Counted from the stretch's first letter, positions 12,009 to 24,460 are shown. The stretch: 64,000 nt of DNA from Thalassia testudinum (GCA_037157565.1 JAZHRO010000003.1:40747001-40811000), one strand, 5' to 3'. Program-made: numbers and translations. Notes: generated from the sequence alone by a model not told the origin.

Positions 12009-12026
12009 TCCCCAGCAACGGTGCCA
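12009..12026 (-). other. primer-binding site of El3 (tRNA-Asp)
   Basis: The minus strand reads TGGCACCGTTGCTGGGGA, 16 of 18 bases matching the complement of a plant tRNA-Asp 3' end (TGGCGCCGTTGCCGGGGA). It is seven bases from the LTR. Confidence 0.85.
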
Positions 12027-12033
12027 GAAAAGA

Positions 12034-14937
12034 TGGTGGTCGGGCCTGGATAGTTGTGTTAATATGGTGATTTTATCGTTGAAGTGTGTATAGTGGTTAA
12101 CCTAAATCAAGCCTAACCATCTCTTTACAAAATATTTTTTTACCTGGCCTATTTGATTTTATCATGGTCACTTTTAGGCTTAGGGTCGAACTCAGGGAAG
12201 TGGGGTTACTAGTCAAGTTTCTACGCCTTTCCTACAACGAATCTCTTCCGTTCGTTTATTGTGTTTTTGGTGTTTTTCTCTTTACGATTTTTTTCTGATA
12301 ATCTTTGTCCTTGAATGACACCCTCAAAATTAAGTTCTTGGCATTGAGACAAATAAGGGTTCCAAAATGGGTCTTCCTATTCTCAAGACGGAGTACCTGC
12401 AAGTCAAAGATTATCTTTTCTCCTTTATATATTTTTTTATCTTTTTACTAGCAGGAAAGCGAAATAGAAATAAAGTAAATATAGTATATATATATAGGTA
12501 TATATTATATATGTATAAAGGGGTGGGGGTGGAGGCGGAGATGGAGTGCAGCACGGTTTCGAGTCGGTCGTCGTCTAGAAAGACGGAACCAACCGAACGA
12601 TGTGCCGCGTGGAGTGTCGGAAGGATGGTGGAAGATGTGTGTAACCACGCTTTTTTGTACGTGTGTATCGAGGAATATCAGCAACAGGTGTAGATATTCC
12701 TGCGATACAACGTATGATATGTAATGTGAAAATATATATATATGTATATATGTAAATATATCTATATGTATATATATATATATGGTTAAAAATATATAGG
12801 TATATATATGTAGTTATATATGTATATATATATGTATATATATAAATAAGTATATGTATAGATAGAGATATGTATAGATATATATATATATGTATGTATA
12901 TGTATGTATATAATACTATATAGATGTATATCTATATATGTGTATGTATAGATATATGTATATAAATGTATATATATATATATATATGTCTATATAGTTA
13001 TAGATATATATGTATATATGTTTGTATATTTGTATATATATATATATTTATATATAAGTATATGTGTATATATATGCATATATATATGTATACGTATATA
13101 AGTATATGTCTATATGTAGATATATATGTATATAAATATATATATATAAGTATATAGATGTATATATATATATTTATGCATATATGTATAATAATACTTA
13201 GTTATATAGGTTCTAATATATATATATATATCGATATATGTATATATATATTTGTATAAGTATATAGATACATATATATATATAAATATTTCTATGTATA
13301 CTAATACTTAAGTATATAGATACTATTATATGTATAGATATAAGTATATATATATGTATATATATATATGTATATAAATATATATAGATATAAATATGTA
13401 TGTATATATGTATATATATATAGTGTATAGGTGTGTGTGTGTATGAGAGTGTGAGTGTGTGTGTATGTGTTTCTGCAGAGAGAGAGTGCTGTGAGAGAGA
13501 GAGAGAGAGCACGAGAGAGAGAGGGCTTTTGCTGAGGAAAAGAGAGGCGTTTAAGTCGTCTGCAATAGTGGGGCCAACGTCTGAGGTTTCACGCTCGCGC
13601 GTAGGCACGTATGCGTGTGGAGCAGCACGTGTTGGAGGGAAGTGGCCATGGAGAGGATCGCAGCGCACAGCGCTGCGTAGAGAGCTGGGACAGGCGCACG
13701 CAGGCGAAGGGAGACGCGGACGGGAGCGGGTGCTGGAAGAGGACAGCACGTAGACGCGCGGGTGGATGCTGGAGTGGACTCGGGGTGTAACGTGCGCGCA
13801 GGCAATGGCCGGTAGCGGTGCGCTGGGTGACCGGATAAGTGAGAAACCTACCGGTCACCCCACTATAGCCACAGTGTTCCACAGAAATGCGTGAACGGTG
13901 GCTACAGTGGCTGGGCGAGCTGCGCAACCACCTGCTGTAGCTGTTGTGAGTGCAGGCATCTTGCGGCTGGTGCACGTGGGCTGGCGTGCACGCGGAGCGG
14001 CTAGGTCGCAAGCGAAGGAGCACGACAGGGCGCGCGGTGGGGCTACGGGTGTTGGCTGGCATGCGCGGAGAAGCTTGGCCGGCTGCTGCAGGGGCACGCA
14101 GTGGCTGGTTGCGGGTGGACAGGCGAGTGCAGTGCGAAGAAGCAGGAGGCGAGGGCGCCTGCAGGCACGCGCTGGGTGTGAGGGCACCCTGCAGGCGTGC
14201 ACTGGAGGGCCGTGGAGCTGCTGCCACCTTGCTACTGCTGCTGTGTGCGGAGCTTTGAGCTTCAAAGCTTGAAGCTCCTGCTCCAATGGCTGAAGTGGTT
14301 TGGACATGAGATAGGGAAAAGAAGGTCACCATGCCCACCGATTCTTTGATGAGCTGGGCGGTGGTAGTCTCACTGTGGTGGCTGTGCACCACAGTGATGG
14401 ACTCCTGCCTGCAGAGTGTCTCCTCAGAGGAGGAGGTCCTGCGTATGGAGGGAGAGGGAAGGGGACGGTGGCCTAGAGAAGAAGGTCTGTTGTTGAATTT
14501 TTTTTGTGGAGGACCAGGCCATTTTCAAAGGAAGAAGCTGCCCTATTTTTATAGAATAAGAAAGCATGCACAGCCATGCCCTGGTTGTGCATGTGGCTAT
14601 GCATGGCTCATGGCTGACAGGGAGAGGTTTCCATGCGGCTGGCAGGGAGAGGTGCTGCAGAGCATGGTGCGAGGTGGAAGGTGCCAAGCTTTGCAGCCGC
14701 GGTAAAGATTTCAAAATCAAGTAAAATAAAAAATAAAAAGATGGTGAATTTTGCAAAGATGCACTTGAGGAAAAATGTTAATTGCAAGGCCATTTATTTC
14801 ACTCTCCTCCCCTCTCAATTAAATGCATGCATGGGTGTATTTTTACAAATGTAACTATGGATACCTAATATGAATTAGTAATGATAGGAAATAGCACAAG
14901 ACGGCACAATTGCAGGTGTATCTTTGTGGTGCAATCA
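12034..14937 (-). repeat. 5' LTR of El3
   Basis: Partner of 3613-6281. It has the same ends, with the microsatellite at 12480-13432, GA run at 13478-13525, GC-rich zone at 13560-14270 and TATA box at 14541-14554. The U5 box TCGTTGAAG (12076-12084) is one base off the tRNA-Asp 5' sequence. Confidence 0.9.
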
Positions 14938-14942
14938 GGTGA

Positions 14943-16026
14943 AGGACCCAATGCCAAAACAAGTGTTCTTTAACAAGCAAGATTAAGATGTGTGATTTTT
15001 AAAATATGAATATTGCTTTAATGGATTTTAAAATTTCACTTGTTTGCGCATTCAAACAAGGCACAAATGTACAATCACACGGTTGGTGAAGATTTATTTT
15101 CTTTAAGACCTTCTGTGTGACAATAAAGTTAAAAACTCCCTAGTGTGGAAGACCCTAGGGTGTGCAGCATCTACTCAATGATTCCTTTTTTAAGATTTTG
15201 TCAAGAAGGGTCCAATCAAAATAAGCAATAACCCTATCCTGACCAAAATCGAATGAGATTTTCAATAAAATTAATTCAAAAATTTTTTGACGATGATAGA
15301 ACACCCAAATTAATGTTTTTTCAAGAAAGGGTCAATCTATCTAGAACTTCTAGACCAGTGCGCAAGTTTAATATCTTGATCAGAACAAGCACTAATAAAT
15401 TTCAAATGCAAAAGTAGTCTTTAGATAAAGTGAAGAGAATTTCAAGATCTTCCATAAATGTAAATCTCTCAAAATCCTAGCTACGTGGAGTTCGCAACAG
15501 TGAGAGCAATCTACAGATATCCAAAAATTAAGACAACCTTGCACACTTCAAGTAGCAAATTTTTAACGGCCAAATCACAAAGAGTTTGGGTATGAAATTT
15601 CAGGTGAAGTTCGCTTACTGAATGGAGCACCTCTGAGATTTTTGTTAAAATTTTTAGAGGTGCTAAGGGTCCTTTAATCGTGTCCTCAACCTGAATCCAG
15701 AAAATAATATTGCGAAGTTAACAGGTTGAAGGCTTAATGGTGGTGCTTTCTTCGATAGACAAAAGAGAGGATTTTTTTTCAAAACACCACCATTTTTTCT
15801 TCTTCCAATGATGAGAAATTATCTTTTGAATCATGGGAAGACAAGATTGAACCTTCCGATTGATGACGGTCTTCTCTTGTGCTTCCTTTAACCCACCTCA
15901 TTCGTACTCCTCTCGTTGCTGATGCACTAGATTCTTGCAACCACAAGAAGAGAGAGAAGAGCAAGTTAGATGACATGAATACAATTAATTCCCAAGAAAA
16001 TGAAAGCCAATAAAAGATTCGTTGCC
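14943..16026 (-). other. El2 leader, right of El3
   Basis: Non-coding and AT-rich. It carries no gene that I can support; the open frame at 15779-16045 runs into the primer-binding site and is probably chance. Confidence 0.5.
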
Positions 16027-16044
16027 TCCTGGGCAACGATGCCA
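16027..16044 (-). other. primer-binding site of El2 (tRNA-Asp, decayed)
   Basis: The minus strand reads TGGCATCGTTGCCCAGGA, 14 of 18 against the tRNA-Asp complement. It sits five bases from the LTR start TGATGTTGAACG. Confidence 0.75.
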
Positions 16045-16049
16045 AAAAC

Positions 16050-16510
16050 TGATGTTGAACGATGCATTTGTGTTAAGTCGCTCGTTGTAGCACATTTTAT
16101 GATGTCAATTTTAAATAAAAGTTATCGGATGTTAGTCCGAGTGTCGACAACAGGGAGGCAAGATTCTGAATCATTTACTTGCTTCAATGCTACAAATTGC
16201 AAAATGAATAGAGAAAGAAAAAGAGAGAAAGAGGGGGAGATAGTGTTAAAGAATCACAATAACTCATTGCAAAGACAAGATATCAAAAACATATTCAATT
16301 GATTATCAAATGTCATGTTCAACTAAATATAGATGAATGCTTCAACATAAGGAATAACTACAACTATCAAAGAACTAAAACTAAATGTAAGATGGTGGAT
16401 GGCGTTGAGATAGCCACGGCGGTGGAGGGACTTCTGTCGATAGCTTGGCATCTTCACAACCCTTCCTTGGAGCTCTATGGAGTGGTGGAATTGCTTAGGT
16501 ATAAGATAGG
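16050..16510 (-). repeat. 5' LTR of El2, first part (U5/R side)
   Basis: Starts TGATGTTGAACG beside the primer-binding site and is cut at 16510 by El4. It includes the U5 tRNA-like box TCGTTGTAG (16082-16090) and the recurrent block GTCGACAACAGGGAGGC (16143-16159). It continues at 32081. Confidence 0.75.
16082..16090 (-). other. U5 box complementary to the tRNA-Asp 5' end (El2)
   Basis: The plus strand reads TCGTTGTAG, identical to bases 2-10 of plant tRNA-Asp as I remember it, so the element RNA (minus sense) is complementary to it. It lies 32 bases from the LTR/primer-site edge. Confidence 0.6.
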
Positions 16511-17824
16511 TGATTGCATAGCAATCATAGGCCCTAAGTCGCCTGAATTAAGCTAGCTTAGCATGGACATTCTGCGTGCATACGCATCATATCCTGCATT
16601 GTGGTTGATATACGTGTTTTATATAATAAACTATGTTATTTAAGAGGTATTAATGATTGCAGGTAATCCAGGGCTACAGATGACCAATCCAATCTTATTG
16701 ATGTGTTCGGAATAACGACGGGAGTCCAATGCATCCAAGCTCGCATCAATCAGACTCCCGTGGCACCCTAGGGAGTCCGCAGAAGAGAAGAGCGAGGGGG
16801 AAAATTGAAGAATATCCAGTCCTAAGATGACAAATCCAACCACATGGGTGAATCTAGATCGACGTTCGCAATCCAACGATGTAGAAATCAACTTAATCGA
16901 AGGCCTACATCACCAGATATAAGGAAAAAAAGATGAATGGCCACGAGTACGCCAAGTCGCCCGCCCAGATTAGATGAGTATAAATGGAAACTAACAAGTA
17001 TATATACTAAAGGGTTTGCACAATGCGTTGGCTCACTTGTAACCACGTATGTGCTGGATGCGGGGTTGAGCCCTGCGCTGTGCAAAATTGATGCGACGTC
17101 GGCAGGCAGGCTTGTGAATCGCGCTTAGAATTTGTGAAGGCATGGTGCTACAGCTTTCTAAGCCATCCGATCATGAGATGTTAAGGTAGGATTTGAAGGC
17201 ATGCGAGAAAAGCAAAAATAGGAAGGCACGAGAGAGCGAGAGCTGTATGATCTGCATCCGAGGGCGCACAGAGCGCCATGTGCCAACACCAGAATAAACC
17301 AACCGAGAAAGGATTTGCACGAGAAAAAAGCTATAAAAGCACCAAAGGGCCCCCCCTTGGAACTCAACTCTCAACTCTCTTCATTCTTTTCTTCTTCTTC
17401 CTTCTTCTACCTCTCTCTTCTTCTTCTTCCCGTCTTCTCTGCCTCTGTCTCTGCATTCCCGTCTGAAGCATCCGTTGGGCCACCATGTCGGATTGTCATT
17501 ACTCTCCTCAATCTCTCCAGAAGGCCACCACAAACCACCTGTGGTGTCCTTGTTCTATTACCTAGATAATTTTATTCATGCTTATAATTTGTTTAGTTAT
17601 AGTAACATGTATGCAATTCTTGTTCAAACTCTCTGAGTGATATATATATATTGTGATTCATTGTCTCTACTATTTAGTAATTATATTTCGAACAAGAGCA
17701 TGAAATCAAAAGCACTTTCTACCTCCATGTGATCTACCGAGACTCACTAGTTCCATTAATTTTGTTTGTCGAGATGTATTTTGTGCTACGACGTGTATCT
17801 TTTACGCGATCTACGCCCCGAACA
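16511..17824 (+). repeat. 5' LTR of El4
   Basis: Begins TGATTGCATAGC and ends CGCCCCGAACA. TATA box at 17330-17340; a pyrimidine-rich CTTCTT run follows at 17378-17430. A tRNA-like B box (GGGGTTGAGCCC) is at 17062-17073. U5 box CTACGACGT is at 17786-17794. Confidence 0.92.
17330..17340 (+). promoter_or_regulatory. TATA box of El4 5' LTR
   Basis: GCTATAAAAGC, matched by CTTATAAAAGG (31569-31579) in the 3' LTR. A core-promoter role is inferred. Confidence 0.65.
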
Positions 17825-17827
17825 AAT

Positions 17828-17845
17828 TGACGCCGTTGCCGAGGA
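17828..17845 (+). other. primer-binding site of El4 (tRNA-Asp)
   Basis: TGACGCCGTTGCCGAGGA, 16 of 18 matching the tRNA-Asp complement, three bases after the LTR. Confidence 0.88.
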
Positions 17846-19309
17846 GGCAAGGAGACCTTTGATTTCATCTCTAACATACTTTTTTTGTGTGTAGGATTAA
17901 ATCGGCAAAGCGGTGAACGAATCGATGCGGGTGTTGTGGAAATCAGGTGCACACATTCCTATTGGAAATTTGGCCAGAAAGTAAGTGTTATATTCAAAAT
18001 TCAATAGTTGTGTTTCTAATACTCTAAAAAATTTAAAATTTGGACTGGAACATGATCTTTAAATTATCTTTTCAATGCCACTTCTTCGGAAAGGAAATTC
18101 CTTTAGTGAAATTTTAAAAAATTCGTAGAGTACATTTATGTCAGATTGCTCGAAAATATAACCATTTTGAATTTGAAAATCAATTCTGACCAACGTACAA
18201 ATCAAATTGACACAAAATTTGTTGGGTTTGAAAGATAATCAAATTAGCTTTCAAGATTATACTTTTACAAATTTTTTGAAGCATATTTGATATCGTTTCC
18301 AATAGAAAAACCAACACGGGGTCTAAATCCCAAATTTGACCCCTTGCCAGTTGAAAATTCATAACTATTTTTGGAAATAATAAAAATTATGAAAAAATAC
18401 TCTCTGAAAATATTATTGTAAAAGGAATCTTCTTGCTAAGTTTCAAATTGTTTGGATTCCATGTTGACTTAGAGTATACTTTTGAATTGTTGTCTACAAT
18501 TTGAGAAAGAACTTAGAAGTGCATGAGCCACTAGGACTACATTGACTAACTTGGACTCCGACATGCCCAAGAGTTAGTCGGTGAGGCAAGTCACCTTGTG
18601 GACCACCCACCATCTACTAAATTGAAGAATAGGTTAAAATTCACAAAGAACACATCAAATAACCTGCATTTGGCTTGAAACTACTAATTACTTTCAACCT
18701 CTCTTGCAAAACCTGGTGTCTAAGGCTGCGGATTAGCGTCAAACAACCGCAGCTGTGGGGTAATGAAACTGGAGGCAAAAGCTAAGGGAAGAACCTTCCT
18801 CGTAGTCCCCTCGTAACCAGTCTGGCAGGGTTAGCCTGAGAGGTAGGAATTCCTTGTAGTCAATCTCTCACCGAATTTTCTTCAACTTGAATTGGAACGA
18901 AAAATCTATTCATCTAATTTTAAGGACCAATTTGATTACAAGGCCCTCGCCTTGTTCTACCACTAGTCCCTTGTAACTGGTGTAAGGTCACTAGGACCCT
19001 TCTGGTGTCCTTTGACCATCTTAATCATCGACCCATACTCCCTTTCGTCTTACCATTATCAGGGTTCTCCTACCCTAACCTCTTATGGGTGGGACATTGC
19101 TCCTCATTATTCTGATACGCAGGCTCCTTAGGCCTAGGACATACCCACCTTAACTTCTTGACATCCATATAAATCACACAGCACTTAGAGACACTCTCCA
19201 TGTGGAATCGAGATGTCATCATGATGACTGATTATCTTGATCAGTCCCACCAAAGGTAGGCTCCTACATCTCACAAGAACCTTTAGATTGTCGAACTGGC
19301 TCAAATAGT
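17846..19309 (+). other. El4 leader
   Basis: Non-coding, with no supported gene. Its 3' half holds the conserved leader block at 18731-18825 described separately. Confidence 0.6.
18731..18825 (+). other. conserved leader block (El4 copy)
   Basis: Contains ATTAGCGTCAAACAACCGC, GGAGGCAAAAGC and GGAAGAACCTTCC, in the same order and spacing as in El7 (38719-38815) and El8 (53881-53973, minus strand), which are full-length elements. It lies about 900 bases after the primer site. A packaging or dimer signal is a reasonable guess. Confidence 0.6.
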
Positions 19310-19931
19310 CTAGGAAGCAAAGGAGGTCAGAAAAAGGGAATATGAAGACTTAAGAAAAGCAATTCAGGATGAAAGACAAAGAACCCATGACATCACCTCT
19401 AGGGGCCCTGAATTCAGAGAGAATGTACTACAAGTGGATGGTGAGCCACTCAAGGTTAAGGAATCAACCGCAACCTATAACTGCGCTAAACCAACCCACC
19501 ACCCTTCTGATTCCCCAGACCAAATCTATTACAACCCTCCATCTTCCCTGAGACTCACATTTGAGGCCACATCCACACAGATCACCACTGGGGAGCCACC
19601 AATAGACTCACAACTAGTTCTCAGATTGCAACAAACAATAGCAAAGTACAAGGACACAGTTGTGAGATATCTACATAAAATCCAGATCACTACTGATCCA
19701 GGGTAGAGACAGGCTTTGATTGCAACCAAAGAACCTTTGATGGAAGCCCTTAAAGAGCTAGAATGTATGGCTAGGATGAATCAACAAACTTGCACACTTC
19801 AAGATATACTCCTTTTGCAGTACCAAGTTCAGACTAGCATAGAGGATTTTAAAGAACTTGAGATGACTTTTAGGGATTCTTCAACTCACATGTTCGAAGT
19901 AGATGATGTAGGTGATTTTCAAGTGAGATGA
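19310..19931 (+). pseudogene. El4 orphan ORF, N-terminal part
   Basis: One frame reads from about 19310 to 19931 with an internal TAG at 19704-19706. It is rich in Glu, Gln, Lys and Leu and looks helical: EYEDLRKAIQDE near the start, QLVLRLQQTIAKYKDTVV before the stop and MEALKELECMARMNQQ after it, which could form coiled coils. I recognise no family. It occupies the position of gag in El7 and El8 but has none of the Gag core motifs. A short-lived structural protein or a degraded Gag are both possible. Confidence 0.4.
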
Positions 19932-20091
19932 GATATTAGATGGAAATAAGGGAAATGTTCTTGGCATATCTTGAAAGAAATTAGTTGAGAGCCCTAGCCT
20001 AGAAAATAGTGAGGAAAGTTCCAGGATCGATTTTCAATCTAAAAATCCTAAATCTTGGGAGATAGAGATGGAGGATCATGACACTTAAGAC

Positions 20092-20811
20092 TTGGTGCAT
20101 TCTAAGACTTGGGTATATACACTAAATGAGGCCCACGATTTGGATTATAAGAGATCTGGAGTGGAATTACCTAAAACCCTTAAGACAAGCTTAGATGATA
20201 AATATATTGAAATCTATGAGTATAATTTTGAATTACCAGAGAATCCAATCGAACCTGAGAAAGAATCTACTAAAAACTCCATTTTCAATTGTCAAGATAA
20301 TCTGAAAAATCTGAAGGAATTTTTAGATTTGGAGTCAGACGAATTTATCATAGATTCTTTTGCATCTTTTCTTTCGGATATCAAGGATTTCACTAAAGCC
20401 ATAGAGCAGAAAATGAAAGAATTCGAGGGTTTACTGTATTATGATTCTTCACACCTAGGGGAAAATAAATTGCCGCCCAGTACATTTGAGGATTCACACC
20501 ACGAGCAGAATTTGGGTGATCCGTACAAGATTCCTGATCAACCTAAGGATGAGAATGATTTGGGTGAAAATATAGCTGTTAGGATGGAACACAAAATCAT
20601 ATTCGACACACCTACTCTGCAACCACCAACACCCAGATCCAATTTTGAAATGGTTCCTTACACCATTTCTGATTACACCACACAGGTCCCTCCATTCCTG
20701 TTTCGCCACTTTCAGGACCCGTATGAATGGTGTCCCACTCTGGATCCCTCATGGCTACTACTTGCTCCCTATCACTCTAGCACTCGAATTTATTTCTCTT
20801 GTAGCACCTAG
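20092..20811 (+). pseudogene. El4 orphan ORF, acidic C-terminal part
   Basis: Open for 239 residues in a different frame from the previous piece, so a frameshift probably separates them. It is strongly acidic (SLDDKYIEIYEYNFELPEN, DLESDEFIIDSFASFLSD) and ends in a Pro/aromatic segment (TTQVPPFLFRHFQDPYEW). No domain, signal peptide or membrane segment is evident. It lies just before the post-coding polypurine box, where integrase ends in full-length relatives. It may be the real product of this non-autonomous family, but its function is unknown. Confidence 0.45.
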
Positions 20812-21222
20812 CTACAACCTGTTCCAGGACTTGTGATTCTATTCTACCGACCTTGTTGCCTTGGTATTCACGGGCAACTACTCTGCATTGTTGGCCTGTT
20901 GATGACAGTGGAACACGTCTTCCTATCTATCTTTAGTCTGTCTCCTGCAATCATTGATCCACTTGATGAGTTTCACCCAGCTAGAGGCATTAAACTCAAC
21001 ATCATAGTTAGGCATAGCATTTAGACTTCGCATTTAGGCATCGCAGTTGCACTTATATATATATGCATAGTATATTTCATTTTTGCATAATGTTTTGCAT
21101 ATTGTTTTGCATATTGCATATGGCATTGCAACAATGGCGTGAGCTGAATGATAACTCAGAAGCAGTTCCAGGTGATTTCTATCCACATATACCCATCCTT
21201 ATTCCAATTTATTTTATTCTTG
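20812..21222 (+). other. El4, end of coding region to polypurine box
   Basis: No supported gene; includes a TATATATA run at 21055-21064 and TTTTGCATATTG repeats near 21085-21125. Confidence 0.5.
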
Positions 21223-21259
21223 CATGAGGACATGCAAACACTTAGGCATGGGGGGGAAG
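21223..21259 (+). other. post-coding polypurine box of El4
   Basis: ATGAGGACATGCAAACAC followed by TTAGGCATGGGGGGG. It is retained although pol is absent. Confidence 0.7.
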
Positions 21260-21482
21260 TTCATAAAAATTGAAAATTTTCTGCAATAATTGGGGGGATT
21301 AGGTCATTTTATCGAGAGGTTTTATTAAAGATTTATTCTTTAGTAGATTCCTAGACTTAGAATCCAGTATAATTTCATACTTGCATGTAGATTTTGCAAT
21401 GAATCCTCTCCGAAAATCGATAGACATCTCTACTTTGTCGAGAAGAAGCATCGCTTCTTCTCCTGAGCCCTTGGACAGTAAC
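21260..21482 (+). other. El4 non-coding tail, left of El5
   Basis: Homologous to the El1 tail and continued at 29466. The last five bases are the left GTAAC target copy of El5. Confidence 0.75.
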
Positions 21483-23222
21483 TGATAAGATGGTTTTCGC
21501 TTTCGAATAATGTATTATGATGATTTATCGTTGTAGGATCCAAGTGGTGGAAAACTGCTTAACAAAATAATTAAAATTAAAATTAAACCACTCTCAAAAG
21601 AGCGGGTCGTGTCCACAGGGAGGCAATGATGCAACAAAATCATGAATATTTTTCTCTTATTCATTCAATCAAGTGTGAAATCCTGAGTCAAATCTGACAT
21701 GAAATGTAATGAAAAGAAGATAGACAATAACTCAAAAATGTAAGGGTATATGTGCAATTTTTCCATACTAAAATATTCAATAAATATGTGATGAATCTAT
21801 GTAATTTACATTTGACATGCATTAGAGAAAATTTGCACTCATTTTAATCCAAAATCAATATTAAAACATGTGAAAAACAAAAGCCACGTAATTATAACAA
21901 AGCATGAGTATGAAGTCACAATTTCACCATAATAAAATAATCATAAATCAAAATTCATTTTCATGGGAATGGCATTCAAATGTAATTATTAATTAAAGTA
22001 AAAGCAGAGGATTCTACCTCTCTCCTCCTTGCGCATGGGAGAGAGGCTCATTCGAGGAGCAACTCCTACAAGAGGTCGACTGAAGCGAGCCCTTCGCGGT
22101 GGTGGCAGTGGTGCATCGTGAGATGGCCGGAGCCAGCCTACTGGAGGAAAGGAGTGGCAGCGGTGGAGGAACGTGCTACTGGCCATGCATGCTGTAGGTG
22201 CAAGGAGGGCAATGTGCGGGCACTGTAGGTGCTGCGGACGCATGCGGAGCGTGGGCACGTGGAGGTGCGGGCTCTACAGGGCGCACAGGCATGCGCGGGC
22301 ATGCTGATGGCACAGGATGCAGCTGCTGTAGGGAGGCACGGGAGAGTGGGAACGTGGAGGCGTAGCCCTACTGGCTGCAACGAGTGCACGGGCACATGCA
22401 GGTGAAGGCGTGGGTGGTGGAGGTGAAGGCAAGTGCTAGCTACTGCGCGCGCGAGTAGAAGGAGGCACGGGGGTTGGATGCAGCGTGCGCACGGGTGGTG
22501 CGCTGGCTAGAAGAGTTGCAACTGTTTGTGCTGCAATGGGTGTGGAGAGGTTTTTGGGTTCTTTTTGGTGGAATGGAGGAAAAATAGAGGATGGGGAAAA
22601 AGATGGAGGTTGATGCTAGTGATGGCAGTGAAGATGGTAGCATGCATGCCTGTGTGTGCCTATGGTGGAGCAACGTGCATTCATGGTGATGCGGGCATGC
22701 TCCGAATGGCGGTGCAGCCTGTCAGACCACATGCCTACGGTGGTGGAGGCTTGCCGCCACGGTTGAGGCCGGTGATGGTGGAGTGGATGAGAGTAGTGCA
22801 CTCTTCGCATAGTGATGAATAAGGGTGGGGGCCTCCCCTTCAACGGCAGCTCTTCCGTCTCCTTTTGTAGCCTTGGCCACACTGATTTGAAATTCAAAAC
22901 GTCGTAGAATGAATGTGATGCGCAGGAGGAGGTAGAGCCAGAAGAGTTACCTGTGCAAAGGAGAAAAAGAATAAAAGAATAAAATAATTTGGGTTATTTA
23001 TACATAACTCCTTAACTTCTATGTTAGTTAAAATAGTGCACCTAATGAATTAAGTAATTAAATGTATGCAACCCTAGGTTAATTCTAAATGCATGAATTA
23101 TGTACTTAAGTTAAAAATATGAATTAATTTATTTACAAACTAATGTATGCTATCTAAATGTTAAAATTAATTTAATGTCTAGACATTTAGATACTTAATA
23201 GCCCACGAATATGGGCTAATCA
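21483..23222 (-). repeat. 3' LTR of El5
   Basis: Plus-strand ends are TGATAAGATGG and GGGCTAATCA. The U5 tRNA-like box TCGTTGTAG is at 21528-21536, GGGTCGTGTCCACAGGGAGGC at 21603-21623, a GC-rich zone at about 22020-22860, and a TATA-like TATAAATAA (minus) at 22994-23003. Confidence 0.93.
21528..21536 (-). other. U5 box complementary to the tRNA-Asp 5' end (El5)
   Basis: TCGTTGTAG on the plus strand, 45 bases inside the LTR. An identical copy is in the other LTR at 27781-27789. Confidence 0.6.
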
Positions 23223-23262
23223 AATACCCCCTTGCCTAGTTTTTGCTAGTCCCTAGCAAATC
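23223..23262 (-). other. polypurine tract box of El5
   Basis: The minus strand reads CTAGGGACTAGCAAAAAC, then TAGGCAAGGGGGTATT, against the LTR end TGATTAGCCC. Confidence 0.8.
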
Positions 23263-24420
23263 CAAGCAAAACCAAGAACTCCAAGCAGACTAGCGAACCC
23301 AATCAGTCTTCCTTTAGAAACATATTAAGTTCAGAGTTTAGACCTAAGGTTGCCAAGTAGTTGCTAAGTTACAGACTAGGTTGGCTAAAGACGAGCTGCA
23401 GGCACAAGTTTCCCTGGTTTCTGACTCTACCCTAGGGTTTATTGTTCCCTAAGATTAAAGCATCCGTGCATGTGCATTGGTCTGAGTTATTTGAATAAAA
23501 GGAAAAATGATTTTTTTTAATAATATATATATATATATTTTGTGTTTGATTCCTCTAAGTCTAACCTCGGATCAGCTATTAACACGGTCAGTGTCGGATT
23601 CATTGTCCCCATCACCATACCTCGAAGGGTGCCTGGCTTTCGATGTTTCGAGATAGCACCGCCCATAGCGACCCCAAGAACTCCTGGCAATCGACTCCTC
23701 GATATAGTATTGCCCATGGATTTCTTAAGCGAATTCAGGCCTGTGGCAATCGACACTTCGAGATAGGGCCGCCCATGGTACCTGAACTGCACAATGTGCT
23801 TACATGCCCCCAGTAGGATGGATATCCTAAGAGACAAGCGCCAATGAGGTAATATATTATCATCTCATCCTCAAGGTGAGTATATACTCCACCTCTCCTG
23901 CGGCAGGAACTCTTCCAATCAAATTGTGTTTTCAAGCCTCTCCTAAGTCAAAACTAAGAGAACCAAATTTCTTTTAAGAAATGAATTAAGGTGATTACTT
24001 ACACAAGACCAAGTGTGTGAAATTTGGATGTTTGGGTTACAAGGACCTGTAAACCAAATGGTAAAACAAGATTCCAGGTACTACCCTACCTTTTATCTCA
24101 ATCCCTAACTTTCCTTCCTCAACCTCTTGAGGAATGGTCCGAATCTTAACTCCTACTGAAGTTTTTAAGTCCACAAAGGACCCTAAAGGTCTAAAGCTAG
24201 TAGCTCACTTGGCTTCTAAAGTTCGACCCTAGAATCAACTTAGTCTAACCTAAAGTTCTGATTTGCTTAAGAATGCAGGGCTAGCCAGTTAAGCTCAATA
24301 ATTACAAAATATTTTCCTCTTTGTTCTCTTTTTTTTTTTAATGCAAACGTATGCAATGCGGAATGCTTTAACTAAATGCATGAATGTACTATGTATAAAT
24401 GCTATGGAAATCCCCAAGTA
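23263..24420 (-). other. El5 non-coding tail with degenerate repeats
   Basis: No supported gene. Three imperfect copies of a unit of the form TCGA...TCGA-ATA...GCCCAT occur at about 23640, 23691 and 23750, spaced 50-60 bases apart. Confidence 0.55.
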
Positions 24421-24460
24421 CAGTCCCCCATGCCTAAAATGTACAAAGTCCCCATTGCAT
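24421..24460 (-). other. post-coding polypurine box of El5
   Basis: The minus strand reads ATGCAATGGGGACTTTGTAC, then TTTTAGGCATGGGGGAC. It is kept in an element without pol. Confidence 0.65.

Larger units (their letters stand above)
3613..14937 (-). mobile_element. El3: gag-protease-only Athila-like element, complete with both LTRs
   Basis: Minus-strand element with LTRs 3613-6281 and 12034-14937 and a 5.75-kb interior. Flanks are GGTGC (3608-3612) and GGTGA (14938-14942), a target-site duplication matching at four of five bases. A primer-binding site lies next to the right LTR and a polypurine box next to the left LTR, in the correct polarity. Gag and protease are recognisable, but reverse transcriptase, RNase H and integrase are absent: the frame goes from a proline-rich linker to a polypurine-like block within about 650 bases. 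About 7 differences are seen in the first 122 aligned LTR bases (hand count). Confidence 0.9.

Noticed and set aside
16888..17374. Short ORFs around the El4 LTR promoter and their copies near 31129-31796
   Set aside because: LTR sequence present in both copies with frame differences; no domain.
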